From: Flavobacteriaceae bacterium NBU2973
GTDB taxonomy: Bacteria > Bacteroidota > Bacteroidia > Flavobacteriales > Flavobacteriaceae
Reading direction: 5' to 3'
NCBI GenBank assembly: GCA_026162565.1
Contig: JAOEIQ010000002.1
Location: 62,001-126,000, forward strand
DNA length: 64,000 nt
Shown here: positions 23,894 through 33,126 of the stretch, one piece after another
Position numbering within the stretch: the first letter of the stretch is position 1
How the letters are laid out: each line of letters opens with the position of its first letter
The notes under the pieces: generated by a model
What the model was told of the DNA's origin: nothing
What the model saw: the letters and a program-made list of their open reading frames with translations, nothing else
The model's database searches: none
Translations under genes and position numbers: made by a program

Positions 23894-25537
23894 CTAAACC
23901 TGTAAAACACCCAAGTTAAAAGGTTTTTCTATAGGAGCGTGGTTGGCAGCTTCTATTCCCATACTTATCCAAGTTCTAGTTTCTAGAGGATTGATAACAG
24001 CATCTGTCCAAATTCTGGCAGCTGCATAATAAGGCGATACTTGATTATCGTATCGGTTTTTTATTTTTTCAAAGAGTTCTTTCTCTTTGGCTTCAGTAAT
24101 TTTTTCACCTTGTTTTTCTAGAGAAGTTTTTTCAATCTGTAATAATACCTTTGCTGCAGATTTACCACTCATTACAGCTAATTCAGCACTTGGCCAGGCA
24201 ACGATTAATCTTGGATCATATGCTTTACCACACATAGCATAATTTCCAGCGCCATAACTATTACCAATTAAAATGGTAAATTTTGGAACAACAGAGTTGC
24301 TCACGGCATTCACCATTTTGGCACCATCTTTAATAATACCACCATGTTCTGATTTACTACCTACCATAAATCCAGTTACATCTTGTAAAAACACTAATGG
24401 TATTTTCTTTTGATTACAATTGGCAATAAAACGTGTGGCTTTATCCGCACTATCATTATAGATTACACCTCCAAATTGCATTTCACTCGGTTTTGTTTTA
24501 GCACCTTTGGTTTTTACTAATTTACGTTGATTAGCAACAATACCAACAGCCCAACCATCAATTCTAGCATAAGCAGTTATAATGGTTTGTCCGTAACCTT
24601 CTTTATACTCATCAAATTCAGAATTATCAACAATACGTTTGATAATTTCTTTCATGTCATATTGATCAGCTCTTGATCTTGGCAATATTCCAAAAATATC
24701 ATCAGGATTTTCTGCAGGTTTTTTTGGAGTTGTTCTATTAAAACCAGCTTTATCATAATCACCAATTTTATCAACAAGTCTCTGGATAGTTTCTAAAGCG
24801 TCTTTATCATCTTTAGCTTTGTAATCTGTAACACCAGAAATTTCACAATGTGTTGTTGCACCTCCAAGAGTTTCATTATCTATGCTTTCACCAATGGCAG
24901 CCTTTACTAAATAACTTCCTGCTAAAAAGATACTCCCTGTTTTATCAACAATCAATGCTTCATCACTCATAATAGGTAAGTAGGCTCCACCAGCAACACA
25001 GCTACCCATTACAGCAGCAATTTGTGTAATTCCCATACTGCTCATCACAGCATTATTTCTGAAAATACGTCCAAAGTGTTCCTTATCAGGAAAAATTTCA
25101 TCTTGCATAGGCAGATATACTCCTGCAGAATCTACTAGGTAAATAATAGGAAGACGATTTTCAATGGCGATTTCTTGTGCTCTTAAGTTTTTCTTTCCTG
25201 TAATAGGAAACCATGCACCAGCTTTAACAGTAGCGTCATTAGCTACCACAATACATTGTTTGCCTTTGATATAACCTATCTTAACAACAACACCTCCAGA
25301 AGGACAGCCACCATGCTCTTTGTACATATCATCTCCAGCAAAAGCGCCAATTTCGATAGACGGTTTTTTTGAATCTAAAAGAAAATCGATACGTTCTCTA
25401 GCCGTCATTTTCCCTTTAGCATGATGTTTTTCAATACGTTTTTCGCCTCCACCAAGTTTTACTTTGGCAAGTCTTTTTTTTAATTCTGAAAGTAGTAATT
25501 TATTGTGGTCTTCGTTTTTATTGAAGTTCAAATCCAT
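23894..25537 (-). CDS. acyl-CoA carboxylase, beta (carboxyltransferase) subunit
   Basis: A 547-residue carboxyltransferase subunit of a biotin-dependent acyl-CoA carboxylase. The N-half has GKMTARERIDFLLD, CPSGGVVVKIGYI and YLVDSAGVYLPMQDEIFPD; the C-half has FLQDVTGFMVGSKSEHGG and YGAGNYAMCGKAYDPR. The FPDKEHFGRIFRNNA stretch resembles methylcrotonyl-CoA carboxylase beta (leucine breakdown) more than propionyl-CoA carboxylase, so methylcrotonyl-CoA is the first guess. No biotin carboxylase/carrier subunit lies in the window, so the partner must be encoded elsewhere. It is the first gene of a two-gene operon with the MFS transporter. Confidence 0.9.
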   Translation of the reverse strand: MDLNFNKNEDHNKLLLSELKKRLAKVKLGGGEKRIEKHHAKGKMTARERIDFLLDSKKPSIEIGAFAGDDMYKEHGGCPSGGVVVKIGYIKGKQCIVVANDATVKAGAWFPITGKKNLRAQEIAIENRLPIIYLVDSAGVYLPMQDEIFPDKEHFGRIFRNNAVMSSMGITQIAAVMGSCVAGGAYLPIMSDEALIVDKTGSIFLAGSYLVKAAIGESIDNETLGGATTHCEISGVTDYKAKDDKDALETIQRLVDKIGDYDKAGFNRTTPKKPAENPDDIFGILPRSRADQYDMKEIIKRIVDNSEFDEYKEGYGQTIITAYARIDGWAVGIVANQRKLVKTKGAKTKPSEMQFGGVIYNDSADKATRFIANCNQKKIPLVFLQDVTGFMVGSKSEHGGIIKDGAKMVNAVSNSVVPKFTILIGNSYGAGNYAMCGKAYDPRLIVAWPSAELAVMSGKSAAKVLLQIEKTSLEKQGEKITEAKEKELFEKIKNRYDNQVSPYYAAARIWTDAVINPLETRTWISMGIEAANHAPIEKPFNLGVLQV

Positions 25538-25619
25538 AGTTGTCTAAATTTCCTACGAATTTACGAAACCCTAAACGTATTAAAAAGTGAATATTTTGTT
25601 AAATAATATTACATGGAAA

Positions 25620-25637
25620 TATATTCCTTGGAATATA
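25620..25637. promoter_or_regulatory. candidate MarR operator upstream of the FMN reductase
   Basis: TATATTCC-TT-GGAATATA is a perfect 8+8 inverted repeat centred about 50 bases before the ATG at 25677. It shares the TTCC-NN-GGAA core with the palindrome at 26663-26684. Both flank the MarR gene in the same operon. Confidence 0.6.
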
Positions 25638-25676
25638 AATATATTTATCGTAAATTTGTACTATAAAATTAAATAT

Positions 25677-26207
25677 ATGAAAACAATTATAGCATTTGCA
25701 GGAAGTAATAGTAAGAACTCAATTAATAAACAATTAGCGGTTTACGCTGCGAATCAAGTTGAAGATGTAAAAGTTGAAGTTTTAGATTTAAATGATTTTG
25801 AGCTTCCGATTTATGGAATAGATTATGAAACGGAGTATGGAATACCTGAAAACGCACAGAAATTTTTAGATCATATCAAAATTTCAGATGGTATTGTATT
25901 GTCATTGGCAGAACATAATGGTGCTTATGCTACGGTGTTTAAAAATATTTTTGATTGGATGTCTCGAATTGATGGAAAGCTATGGAATGACAAGCCAATG
26001 CTATTGATGGCAACTTCGCCAGGAGGAAGAGGAGGAGCAACAGTTTTAGAAATTGCAAAAGGGCGCTTCCCTTATATGGGTGGAAATATTGTAGGTGCCT
26101 TTTCTTTACCATCTTTTGGAGATAATTTTCAAAATGATAAAATTATTAATGAAGAATTACTAGCTCAATTACAAGAAGAACTAAACCAATTTCAAGATAG
26201 CTTATAA
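25677..26207 (+). CDS. NADPH-dependent FMN reductase / quinone reductase family
   Basis: A 176-residue flavodoxin-fold oxidoreductase. The FMN phosphate loop is AGSNSKNSINKQLA (residues 7-20), the flavin contact region is SLAEHNGAYATVFKNIFDWMSR (about 76-97), and SPGGRGGATV (about 111) completes the site. It would reduce flavin or quinone-like compounds with NAD(P)H in the cytoplasm. The longest open frame starts at 25587 but reads through the operator palindrome; the ATG at 25677 (KTIIAFAGS) is the natural start. It is first in an operon with the MarR gene three bases downstream and two pirins. Confidence 0.88.
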   Translation: MKTIIAFAGSNSKNSINKQLAVYAANQVEDVKVEVLDLNDFELPIYGIDYETEYGIPENAQKFLDHIKISDGIVLSLAEHNGAYATVFKNIFDWMSRIDGKLWNDKPMLLMATSPGGRGGATVLEIAKGRFPYMGGNIVGAFSLPSFGDNFQNDKIINEELLAQLQEELNQFQDSL

Positions 26208-26210
26208 TTA

Positions 26211-26648
26211 ATGGGAGATTTAGCTAAAGACATCAACTCAAAATTTGAGAATAACAGAATCAAAGCACTATTAAACATTATATATACTGCAAATTGGATT
26301 ACAAGTTGTCAGAATGAATTTTTTAAGGATTTTGGAATTTCACCACAGCAGTACAATATATTGAGAATATTAAAAGGAGCCGCAATTCCATTAAATGTAC
26401 AAACAATTAAAGATCGCATGTTGGAGCGTGCTCCTAATGCAACACGACTTATGGATAAATTGTGTGCTAAAGAACTCATAGAACGTATTCCTTCTGAATT
26501 TGATAGAAGAGTGGTTCAGATTAGCATAACATCTAAAGGTTTAGATTTATTGAAATCGATCCCTTCAAATTTCAACAAAGATTTGTTGAAAAATTTAAAT
26601 GAAAACGAAGCAAAGCAGTTAAGCGATTTGCTCGATAAAATGCGATAG
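26211..26648 (+). CDS. MarR family transcriptional regulator
   Basis: A 145-residue winged-helix regulator. The dimer helix at the N-terminus leads into ISPQQYNILRIL, the recognition helix APNATRLMDKLCAKELIER (about residues 78-96) and the wing SEFDRRVVQISITSKG. It starts three bases after the reductase gene and is followed by the pirins. MarR proteins of this setting usually repress oxidoreductase or pirin genes and release DNA on binding a phenolic compound or on oxidation. The two TTCC-NN-GGAA palindromes beside it are its likely operators. A single Cys (SCQ, about residue 29) and CAK (about 86) could act in redox sensing, which is speculative. Confidence 0.9.
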   Translation: MGDLAKDINSKFENNRIKALLNIIYTANWITSCQNEFFKDFGISPQQYNILRILKGAAIPLNVQTIKDRMLERAPNATRLMDKLCAKELIERIPSEFDRRVVQISITSKGLDLLKSIPSNFNKDLLKNLNENEAKQLSDLLDKMR

Positions 26649-26662
26649 CATTTTTTTAATTA

Positions 26663-26684
26663 ATTATTTTCCATGGAAAATAAT
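26663..26684. promoter_or_regulatory. candidate MarR operator upstream of the pirin genes
   Basis: A perfect 22-base palindrome, ATTATTTTCC-AT-GGAAAATAAT, between the MarR gene and the first pirin. It contains an ATG (26673) that gives a longer but unlikely start for the pirin. Confidence 0.65.
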
Positions 26685-26699
26685 ATAACTACAATTATT

Positions 26700-27572
26700 A
26701 TGAAACTAAATACAATAAAAAGAGCAGGGAAGAGTCACTTCGTACATATGGGACCAATACGTTTACGTCAGCCTTTTCCAACACAGCATATTGAAATGGT
26801 AGATCCATTTATTTTGCTGCATCATTATGGTCCTTATGAAATTTCAGAAACCAACAACCCCTTCGATTTAGGGCCACATCCTCATAGAGGATTTGAACCT
26901 GTTACTTTTCTAGTTCAAGGGGAACAGTTACACAGAGATTCTTTGGGAAATGAAAGTATTGTAAAAGCTGGAGATGTGCAGTGGACAACTGCTGGAAGAG
27001 GAATTGTACATGCCGAAGGTCCAACGAAAGACTTGGTTAAAAAAGGAGGTACCATTGAAGGAATTCAGTTATGGCTCAATTTACCTTCAGAGAAAAAGAT
27101 GATACAAGCAAACTACCAACATGCAAAAAATGAAGAATTTAATGTCATCACTTCTGAAGACCAAAAGGTCAAAGTGAAGATTATTGCAGGAGAATTAGAC
27201 TATAAATTTGGAAAGATAGCAACTCAAACGGCTGTTAATGCCTTTATGATTGAAGCGAAATCAGGAGGAACAATCAAATTGCCTTACAGTAATGCGCATC
27301 AAAGTTTGTTGTACCTACTTAAAGGGAAAACTTTAGTTAACGACGTTGAGCTTTTAGAACTAGATAAAAATCAATTTATGGAGTTCCAGCAAGATGGCGA
27401 AGGCATTTCTATTCAGGCAGAACAGGATAGTATGCTACTATTCTTATCTGGAGAACCAATTAAAGAAGCAGTTGCGACTTACGGACCATATGTCATGAAT
27501 TCACAAACAGAACTATTGGAAGCTATGCGAGATTACCAAATGGGTAAAATGGGATTTCTTCCAGCAAATTAA
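26700..27572 (+). CDS. pirin family protein (cupin), first copy
   Basis: A 290-residue bicupin of the pirin family. The metal site in the first cupin is visible as PHPHRGFEPVTF (about residues 59-70), with a later His and Glu in GRGIVHAEGP. The C-terminal GEPIKEAVATYGPYVMNS is the pirin signature region. Some pirins act as quercetin 2,3-dioxygenases; others regulate. The ATG at 26673 lies within the operator palindrome, so I start at 26700 (KLNTIKRAG). It sits in an operon with a flavin reductase and a MarR regulator, which suggests handling of aromatic or quinone stress. Confidence 0.9.
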   Translation: MKLNTIKRAGKSHFVHMGPIRLRQPFPTQHIEMVDPFILLHHYGPYEISETNNPFDLGPHPHRGFEPVTFLVQGEQLHRDSLGNESIVKAGDVQWTTAGRGIVHAEGPTKDLVKKGGTIEGIQLWLNLPSEKKMIQANYQHAKNEEFNVITSEDQKVKVKIIAGELDYKFGKIATQTAVNAFMIEAKSGGTIKLPYSNAHQSLLYLLKGKTLVNDVELLELDKNQFMEFQQDGEGISIQAEQDSMLLFLSGEPIKEAVATYGPYVMNSQTELLEAMRDYQMGKMGFLPAN

Positions 27573-27593
27573 TAACAAATAAATAATACTATT

Positions 27594-28310
27594 ATGAAAA
27601 CTATATTGCATAAAGCAAACACTAGAGGATACGCAGATCATGGATGGCTAAAATCACATCATACATTCAGTTTTGCTAGTTATCAAGATCCAAATCGTAT
27701 GAATTTTGGAGCACTACGTGTATTAAATGATGATGTGGTTAAACCAAAAATGGGATTTGGAACACATCCTCATCAAAATATGGAAATCATTTCAATTCCT
27801 TTAGAAGGTGCACTTTCTCATAAGGATAGCATGGGAAATAAGCGTGCTATTGAAGTAGGTGAAGTTCAAGTAATGAGCGCAGGAACTGGGTTAACGCATT
27901 CAGAATTTAATGACAGTAAAACCGAAGAAACCAATTTTCTTCAATTATGGATCATTCCAGAAGCTATGAATGTTGAGCCTAACTATGAACAACGTAAGTT
28001 CGATTCAGAGGAAAAAATAAATCAGCTGCAAACGGTCGTGGCTCCAAAAGATAAAGTTGAAGGTAATGCACTTCCTATAAGTCAGCAAGCGTATATTTAC
28101 AGAACAACTTTAGAATCTGAAAAGATACTAGATATTAAACCTAAAAATCCTTCAAATGGGATATATACGTTTGTTGTTGATGGTAAGATACAAGTTGCTG
28201 ATGAAACACTAAACAAACGCGATGCAATTGGCGTATATGATACTGAAAATGTATCAGTTAAAGCTAACGAAACATCTGAATTGGTAATTATAGAAGTGCC
28301 AATGAATTAA
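27594..28310 (+). CDS. pirin family protein (YhhW-like quercetinase), second copy
   Basis: A 238-residue short pirin of the YhhW type, a different branch from the preceding copy. The typical start is HKANTRGYADHGWLKSHHTFSFASY, with FGTHPHQNMEIISIPLEGALSHKDS supplying metal-binding His residues near 57-61 and GTGLTHSEFN near 101. YhhW-type proteins can open the quercetin ring in vitro; the natural substrate is not known. It follows the first pirin by 21 bases and ends at a strong terminator, closing the four-gene operon. Confidence 0.9.
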   Translation: MKTILHKANTRGYADHGWLKSHHTFSFASYQDPNRMNFGALRVLNDDVVKPKMGFGTHPHQNMEIISIPLEGALSHKDSMGNKRAIEVGEVQVMSAGTGLTHSEFNDSKTEETNFLQLWIIPEAMNVEPNYEQRKFDSEEKINQLQTVVAPKDKVEGNALPISQQAYIYRTTLESEKILDIKPKNPSNGIYTFVVDGKIQVADETLNKRDAIGVYDTENVSVKANETSELVIIEVPMN

Positions 28311-28325
28311 GCACAGATTTAACTT

Positions 28326-28354
28326 AAGCATCCTTATTTAAGGATGCTTTTTAA
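28326..28354. terminator. terminator closing the pirin operon
   Basis: A perfect 11-base stem AAGCATCCTTA / TAAGGATGCTT with a two-base loop, T-rich on the right and overlapping the stop region of the converging peptidase gene. Confidence 0.85.
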
Positions 28355-31300
28355 TTAAATTCATAATAATTATCTTCAATACTTTTTTCTATAAGTAAAA
28401 AGTTTGGATCAATTACAACCTTTGAAGGTTTGTTTTTAGTTTTTAGTTTTACTTTATTTTCTATTGATTTTACTCCAATGGTTTCAATTTTTAAAAGCTT
28501 ATTTTTTTCATCGAAAAAACCAATTTCTAAAAAATCATTAAAGGTTTTTACACTATAATCATTTGTGTTTTTTAAATATTTAAAATCAATTTCCACAGTA
28601 TTATCATCATAAGCTACAGAATTTAATTTCACTTCATGAAACGTTATGTTTTCAAAGTAGTCTTTTACTATATATTGAAAAGGCTCTGGAGTATGTTTTT
28701 TAATAGTATTTAATAAATCTATTGAAGTAGGATAAGGTGCATATTTGAATTTATAATCGTTTAAAAACTCTTTCAAAATTTGATGCAGTTTTTCTTTTCC
28801 TAAATAATGACTCAAGGTGTTAAATGCTATTGTTCCCTTACCATAAGCTAAATATTGTTGTCCAGACTTTACTAAATACAAAGGAGGTTCAGAATTGGTT
28901 TCACCAGTTCTCCCTTTTAGATAGCGTTCATGCTGTATTTTTAAAAACTCTAAAGCTTTTTCTTTACCAAATTGCTGTTCAAAGATTTTAAGAGAGAGAT
29001 ATTCAGTTATACTTTCACTCAACATGATAGCACCAAAAGCATCAGCTGGCACTAATTGATTTCCCCACCATTGATGTGTTAATTCATGTGCAATAGTATA
29101 AAATGATATGTCAAATTTATCATGATTAGTTGAGTTGGCAATAAAACGCATTTCTGATGTTGGAATGCTATTCGCCATTACTGAAGCATATGTGCCTTCT
29201 GTAATAGGAAATTCCACAATTCTTGCTTCAGAAAATTGATAGTCTCCAAAATATTTAGTGTTATAGTTTAATGCTGCTTTTAAACCATCTTTCATACTTT
29301 TAAGATTATACTTATGATTTTTATTATGATAGATTTCTAAATTTATTCCTTTATAGATTTCTTTTTCTATCTCAAAATCACCCGAACTAAAGCTTAATGA
29401 GTTTTTAATTTTTGAATCTGTTTCAAACTCAAAGTAGTTTCTGTCATTTTCTTTCCAATGCTTTACTAAATAACCAGGAGCAATGGCAGTTTGATTTTTT
29501 AAGGTACTTATGACTGTTTTTAAATTTATAGCATCAGAATCCTGCGAATAATAATGTTTATTTTTTGCTGTACTATCTGTAGGTGATTTATTACTAGAAT
29601 TTAAAAAGTAACCAATTCTTGGAAGAATATCATTTTTAAAAAAAGTGCCATTATTTAATACATTTGAGTTATTTTCAAAGAGCGTATTTTCTTTATTTTT
29701 TAGGGTAAAACTTAATTGTAAGCTGTCGTTTGGTAATAACGAGTTTTTAAGTTTTAAAACTGAAAACTTAACATAAGCATCTTCATCAATTATTTTTGAA
29801 GGTTTACTAATTGAAAAATCTGTAGTTTCATCAAAGCCAGTTTTTACAAGTAAAGTATCAATTGCTTTTTTTGAAGTATTAACAAGTGTATAGTTCCCTA
29901 TAATGTTTAATGTGTTAGATTCTGGATAGATATCAATATTTAAATTGATATCTGTAATTTTTGGCTGATTTTCAATAGTAGCATATTTAGCATAATCAGT
30001 TTCAAATTTCGCAAACGCTTTATTTCTTTCTTTTGATGATAATTCGACACTTTTTTGTTCTTCACTATAAATAGAAAAACCAGAAATTAAAAAACCAATT
30101 AAAGAAATTCCCAAAGCAATTTTAGCTCCTTTAGTTAAATTTTGTTTGCTAGATATTATTCGCTCTTTAAAAGATTCATTAATACCACGATGCCATATTA
30201 GATATGCTATGATAATTAGTAAAAAAGCAAATGCCAACCAATAAAATTTGACTAAAAGGTACGATTGTAATAAATGTCCATATCCATTTAAATCTGAATA
30301 CTGCATTGGTTCTGAAAAATTAAATAGTAACAGGCGAGTTTTGATACCTATTTCCTTTAATCCAGAAATGCCAAACCAACCAAGCAGTAAAATAAATATT
30401 CCTAAATAGGTGTTTCTTATAATTGAGTGCACAAATATGGATGCTAATGCCCAAATTACCAATCCGCTAAATTGGACTATAAACAAATGAAACAGGTATA
30501 GGCCAATTTCAAAATGATAAAAGTTATTATAAATCTGAATAATAATTCCAGATAGCATCATGACTAGTAATAATAAAGCTTGCATTTTAATGATTGCAAT
30601 GACTTTGGATGCTAATAAAGCAAAATTACTAATAGGTGTAGCGTCAACTAATTGATTCATACTAGAATTTTGATCTTTATGCACTAGCATTCCAGAATAA
30701 ATAAATGTCAGTAGCATAATAATTGTTGTGAAAAAGAAAGCAGGAATCGTAAGGATAATATTTGTAACTGGAAGAATGGTCATTTCACTATTATTTGTCA
30801 CTTTTCCCACAGCAAATAAGAGTGCTAAAATTCCAAAAGCAATAATTATATAAAACATCCAACTTTTTATGATGGTTAGAAAATTCACATTAGATAATAA
30901 CCATGAATATTTTAATTGTTCTTTTTTAGAAAAATCATATTCAACCTTTGGAAAGGATAGATTTAAAAGCCTCTTAATAGGTTGTTTTGTTTTATTTTTA
31001 TTCGTTTTCTTTTTTAATAATGATGTAATAGGTAGTTCTTCAAAAGCAAATTTTTTATATGTGTAAATAAATATTATAGAAGAAATTGTCAACCAAATAA
31101 GTCTATTGTAAAGTACGGCCCCTAATACAGGTATCATTAAATTATTTTTATCATGTAATGGCCATAGTTGTGTCTCATATATAACAGCATTTTGCCCAAA
31201 GGGATCAAGTAATGCAATTAATTGGCCACTAAACATATTTTCCGTTATGTTCTGAATAAAGAATAAGATTATTAAGACTACAAAACCTACATAAATATTT

Positions 31301-31830
31301 CTAAAATAAGTTACTACTGCAAAAACAATTGCTCCATGGAACAATAAGTTTGGTAGGATGAAAATAAATAGAGCTTGTAAGTATCCGTAAATATTAAAAG
31401 TACCAATTTTTGTTTCATGTAATCCTGGAACGTGTTCAGCTGCTATCATAGCTAGACCAGCACAAAAAGCAATTATAAATACTAGTAGTAATCCGCTAAA
31501 AAATTTACCGTATAAGTAATCAGATTTTTTAATTGGGTAACTATATAAAACCGAATGTGTATTGTTTTTGTAATCTTTGTATATGGTCGCACCAATGATT
31601 GCTGGTAATAAAAAAAGCATTAGTTTACCGAAATATTGAAGCATATAATTAACTTCAAAAGGCGAATTAACAAGTCTTTCTATCTTCTTGGATGTTGGAA
31701 CAGGATCAAACAGTCCTGCTGTTCCAATAACAGATAAAAAAGCAATTCCTGTAAAGACTATTAGATATAAATAAATAGATGGTTTTTTTAACCAGTATTT
31801 TAGTTCGTACCAAAATATATTTCTAAACAT
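28351..31830 (-). CDS. ABC-2 type permease fused to an M1 aminopeptidase
   Basis: A 1159-residue membrane protein. Residues 1-570 carry about twelve hydrophobic helices in two ABC-2-like sets separated by a Lys-rich cytoplasmic stretch. After a last helix near residue 580, the rest is an extracytoplasmic M1 peptidase (gluzincin): HELTHQWWGNQL near residue 915 binds zinc, with the downstream Glu in SESITEYLS. The Gly-x-Met-x-Asn exopeptidase loop is represented by SVMANSIP, so activity is not certain. It follows its ATPase gene by eleven bases, forming one exporter. Such fusions recur in Bacteroidetes; the exported substrate is unknown. Confidence 0.9.
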   Translation of the reverse strand: MFRNIFWYELKYWLKKPSIYLYLIVFTGIAFLSVIGTAGLFDPVPTSKKIERLVNSPFEVNYMLQYFGKLMLFLLPAIIGATIYKDYKNNTHSVLYSYPIKKSDYLYGKFFSGLLLVFIIAFCAGLAMIAAEHVPGLHETKIGTFNIYGYLQALFIFILPNLLFHGAIVFAVVTYFRNIYVGFVVLIILFFIQNITENMFSGQLIALLDPFGQNAVIYETQLWPLHDKNNLMIPVLGAVLYNRLIWLTISSIIFIYTYKKFAFEELPITSLLKKKTNKNKTKQPIKRLLNLSFPKVEYDFSKKEQLKYSWLLSNVNFLTIIKSWMFYIIIAFGILALLFAVGKVTNNSEMTILPVTNIILTIPAFFFTTIIMLLTFIYSGMLVHKDQNSSMNQLVDATPISNFALLASKVIAIIKMQALLLLVMMLSGIIIQIYNNFYHFEIGLYLFHLFIVQFSGLVIWALASIFVHSIIRNTYLGIFILLLGWFGISGLKEIGIKTRLLLFNFSEPMQYSDLNGYGHLLQSYLLVKFYWLAFAFLLIIIAYLIWHRGINESFKERIISSKQNLTKGAKIALGISLIGFLISGFSIYSEEQKSVELSSKERNKAFAKFETDYAKYATIENQPKITDINLNIDIYPESNTLNIIGNYTLVNTSKKAIDTLLVKTGFDETTDFSISKPSKIIDEDAYVKFSVLKLKNSLLPNDSLQLSFTLKNKENTLFENNSNVLNNGTFFKNDILPRIGYFLNSSNKSPTDSTAKNKHYYSQDSDAINLKTVISTLKNQTAIAPGYLVKHWKENDRNYFEFETDSKIKNSLSFSSGDFEIEKEIYKGINLEIYHNKNHKYNLKSMKDGLKAALNYNTKYFGDYQFSEARIVEFPITEGTYASVMANSIPTSEMRFIANSTNHDKFDISFYTIAHELTHQWWGNQLVPADAFGAIMLSESITEYLSLKIFEQQFGKEKALEFLKIQHERYLKGRTGETNSEPPLYLVKSGQQYLAYGKGTIAFNTLSHYLGKEKLHQILKEFLNDYKFKYAPYPTSIDLLNTIKKHTPEPFQYIVKDYFENITFHEVKLNSVAYDDNTVEIDFKYLKNTNDYSVKTFNDFLEIGFFDEKNKLLKIETIGVKSIENKVKLKTKNKPSKVVIDPNFLLIEKSIEDNYYEFN

Positions 31831-31841
31831 AATTTCTGGTT

Positions 31842-32714
31842 TTAGTAGTTTTTTAGTGCAATAAAATATACATCCTCAAGGTTTGGTATTGCGTTTTTAA
31901 ATTGTTCATTTGGTCTTTCTTTAGAAAACACTCTAATGCTTAATGAATTATCTTCGTTATAACTCGAAGAAAGTACCTGATAAGTATCTGTCATAGATTG
32001 TAAATCTGATTTATCTATAGCAGTTGTCCAAATAGAATTTTTTATTGTATTTGTGGCTTCAGAAGGTTTCGTTTTTTGCAGAATACGTCCACCATTCATA
32101 ATTGCCATATCAGTACACAATTCTTTTACATCTTCAACTATATGCGTGGAGAAAATTACTGTATTTTCATTACCTACTTCACGCAATACATTTAAAAAGC
32201 GATTACGTTCTTCAGGATCTAAACCAGCAGTTGGCTCATCAACGATAATAAGTTTTGGATTATTGAGTAATAGTTGAGCTATACCAAAACGTTGTTTCAT
32301 ACCTCCAGAATAGCCACTAACATGTTTTTTTCTCACATCATATAGGTTAGTTAGCTCCAAAACATGTTGGACAATTAGTGCTCTATCTTTTTTAGAGGAA
32401 ATACCTTTTAGTATTGCAAAGTAATCGAGTAGGTGAACAGCTGATACTTTTTGATATACTCCAAACGATTGTGGCAGGTATCCTAAAACTCGACGTAAGC
32501 TCATTTGATCTTTTAATACATTAATATCTTGAAATTGTATAGAACCAGAATCAGGTGATTGTAATGTGGCTATAGTTCGCATTAACGAAGATTTTCCTGC
32601 TCCATTCGGACCTAATAAACCAAACATACCTTTGTCAATAATTAGATTTAGATTGTCTATAGCTTTCGTGCCATTACTATACGTTTTTGTTAAATTATTA
32701 ATTGATAAGTTCAT
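31842..32714 (-). CDS. ABC transporter ATP-binding protein (partner of the M1-fused permease)
   Basis: A 290-residue ABC ATPase with every motif: Walker A GPNGAGKSS (about residue 36), Q-loop LPQSFG, signature YSGGMKQR, Walker B LIIVDEPTAGLDPE and H-loop STHIVED. The C-terminal 80 residues are the usual ABC-2 accessory domain. It drives the permease-peptidase encoded eleven bases downstream. The operon runs away from the LytTR regulator gene, which probably controls it. Confidence 0.93.
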   Translation of the reverse strand: MNLSINNLTKTYSNGTKAIDNLNLIIDKGMFGLLGPNGAGKSSLMRTIATLQSPDSGSIQFQDINVLKDQMSLRRVLGYLPQSFGVYQKVSAVHLLDYFAILKGISSKKDRALIVQHVLELTNLYDVRKKHVSGYSGGMKQRFGIAQLLLNNPKLIIVDEPTAGLDPEERNRFLNVLREVGNENTVIFSTHIVEDVKELCTDMAIMNGGRILQKTKPSEATNTIKNSIWTTAIDKSDLQSMTDTYQVLSSSYNEDNSLSIRVFSKERPNEQFKNAIPNLEDVYFIALKNY

Positions 32715-32724
32715 AAAGCTAATT

Positions 32725-32970
32725 TTAGTTGATAAATTGTATAATTGATTTGCAATAGTTGTTTTTCATTTCTTTTAATTCTTTCAATTCATTTTCATTT
32801 AATGCAGGTGCTATTTTTGAAAATGATTTATGCTTTAATAAATCGTCAACTTTTAATTGACACATATAACCTTTTAAGTAGATTTTGCTTAATGGTATAT
32901 AATCCTTTGATGCATTTACAATTGAAAAAATACTGCAAAAAATAAGTTGAAATAATAATCTTTTCGTCAT
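32725..32970 (-). CDS. small exported protein at the head of the ABC operon
   Basis: An 81-residue protein that begins with a credible signal peptide (KRLLFQLIFCSIFSIVNA, cleavage about residue 20), leaving about 60 residues rich in Lys, Glu and Leu with two Cys (YMCQLK and NNYCKS) that could pair. It ends ten bases before the ABC ATPase gene, so it is very likely co-transcribed with it. I recognise no family. It could be a substrate or accessory of the exporter, which is inference only. A 66-residue frame on the other strand here has no signal or context and is rejected. Confidence 0.6.
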   Translation of the reverse strand: MTKRLLFQLIFCSIFSIVNASKDYIPLSKIYLKGYMCQLKVDDLLKHKSFSKIAPALNENELKELKEMKNNYCKSIIQFIN

Positions 32971-33041
32971 ATATGTTACACGACGAATATTCTTGAATGT
33001 TACTGTTTATAGGTGGTTTAAAATTAAACTGGGTGCTTTTT

Positions 33042-33077
33042 AAGTTGAATGAGGTTGATTTAAAGTCTAACGATGTT
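33042..33077. promoter_or_regulatory. imperfect 21-base-spaced direct repeat in the LytTR/ABC divergent promoter
   Basis: AAGTTGAATGAGGTT (33042-33056) and AAGTCTAACGATGTT (33063-33077) match in 11 of 15 positions at a 21-base period; a weaker third unit lies at 33021-33035. It is a candidate LytTR binding site serving both directions. Confidence 0.45.
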
Positions 33078-33096
33078 ACAAAATGAAGTTCTAATC

Positions 33097-33117
33097 GTTT
33101 AATTAGTATAATTAAAC
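33097..33117. promoter_or_regulatory. inverted repeat directly upstream of the LytTR gene
   Basis: GTTTAATTA-gta-TAATTAAAC has perfect 9-base arms and ends nine bases before the ATG at 33127. It may be an operator or a leader hairpin. Confidence 0.45.
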
Positions 33118-33126
33118 CAAACCAAA

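Noticed and set aside
32745-32945. 66-codon plus-strand frame opposite the small exported protein
   Set aside because: No signal, no promoter and no family features; the minus-strand frame has a signal peptide and operon context.
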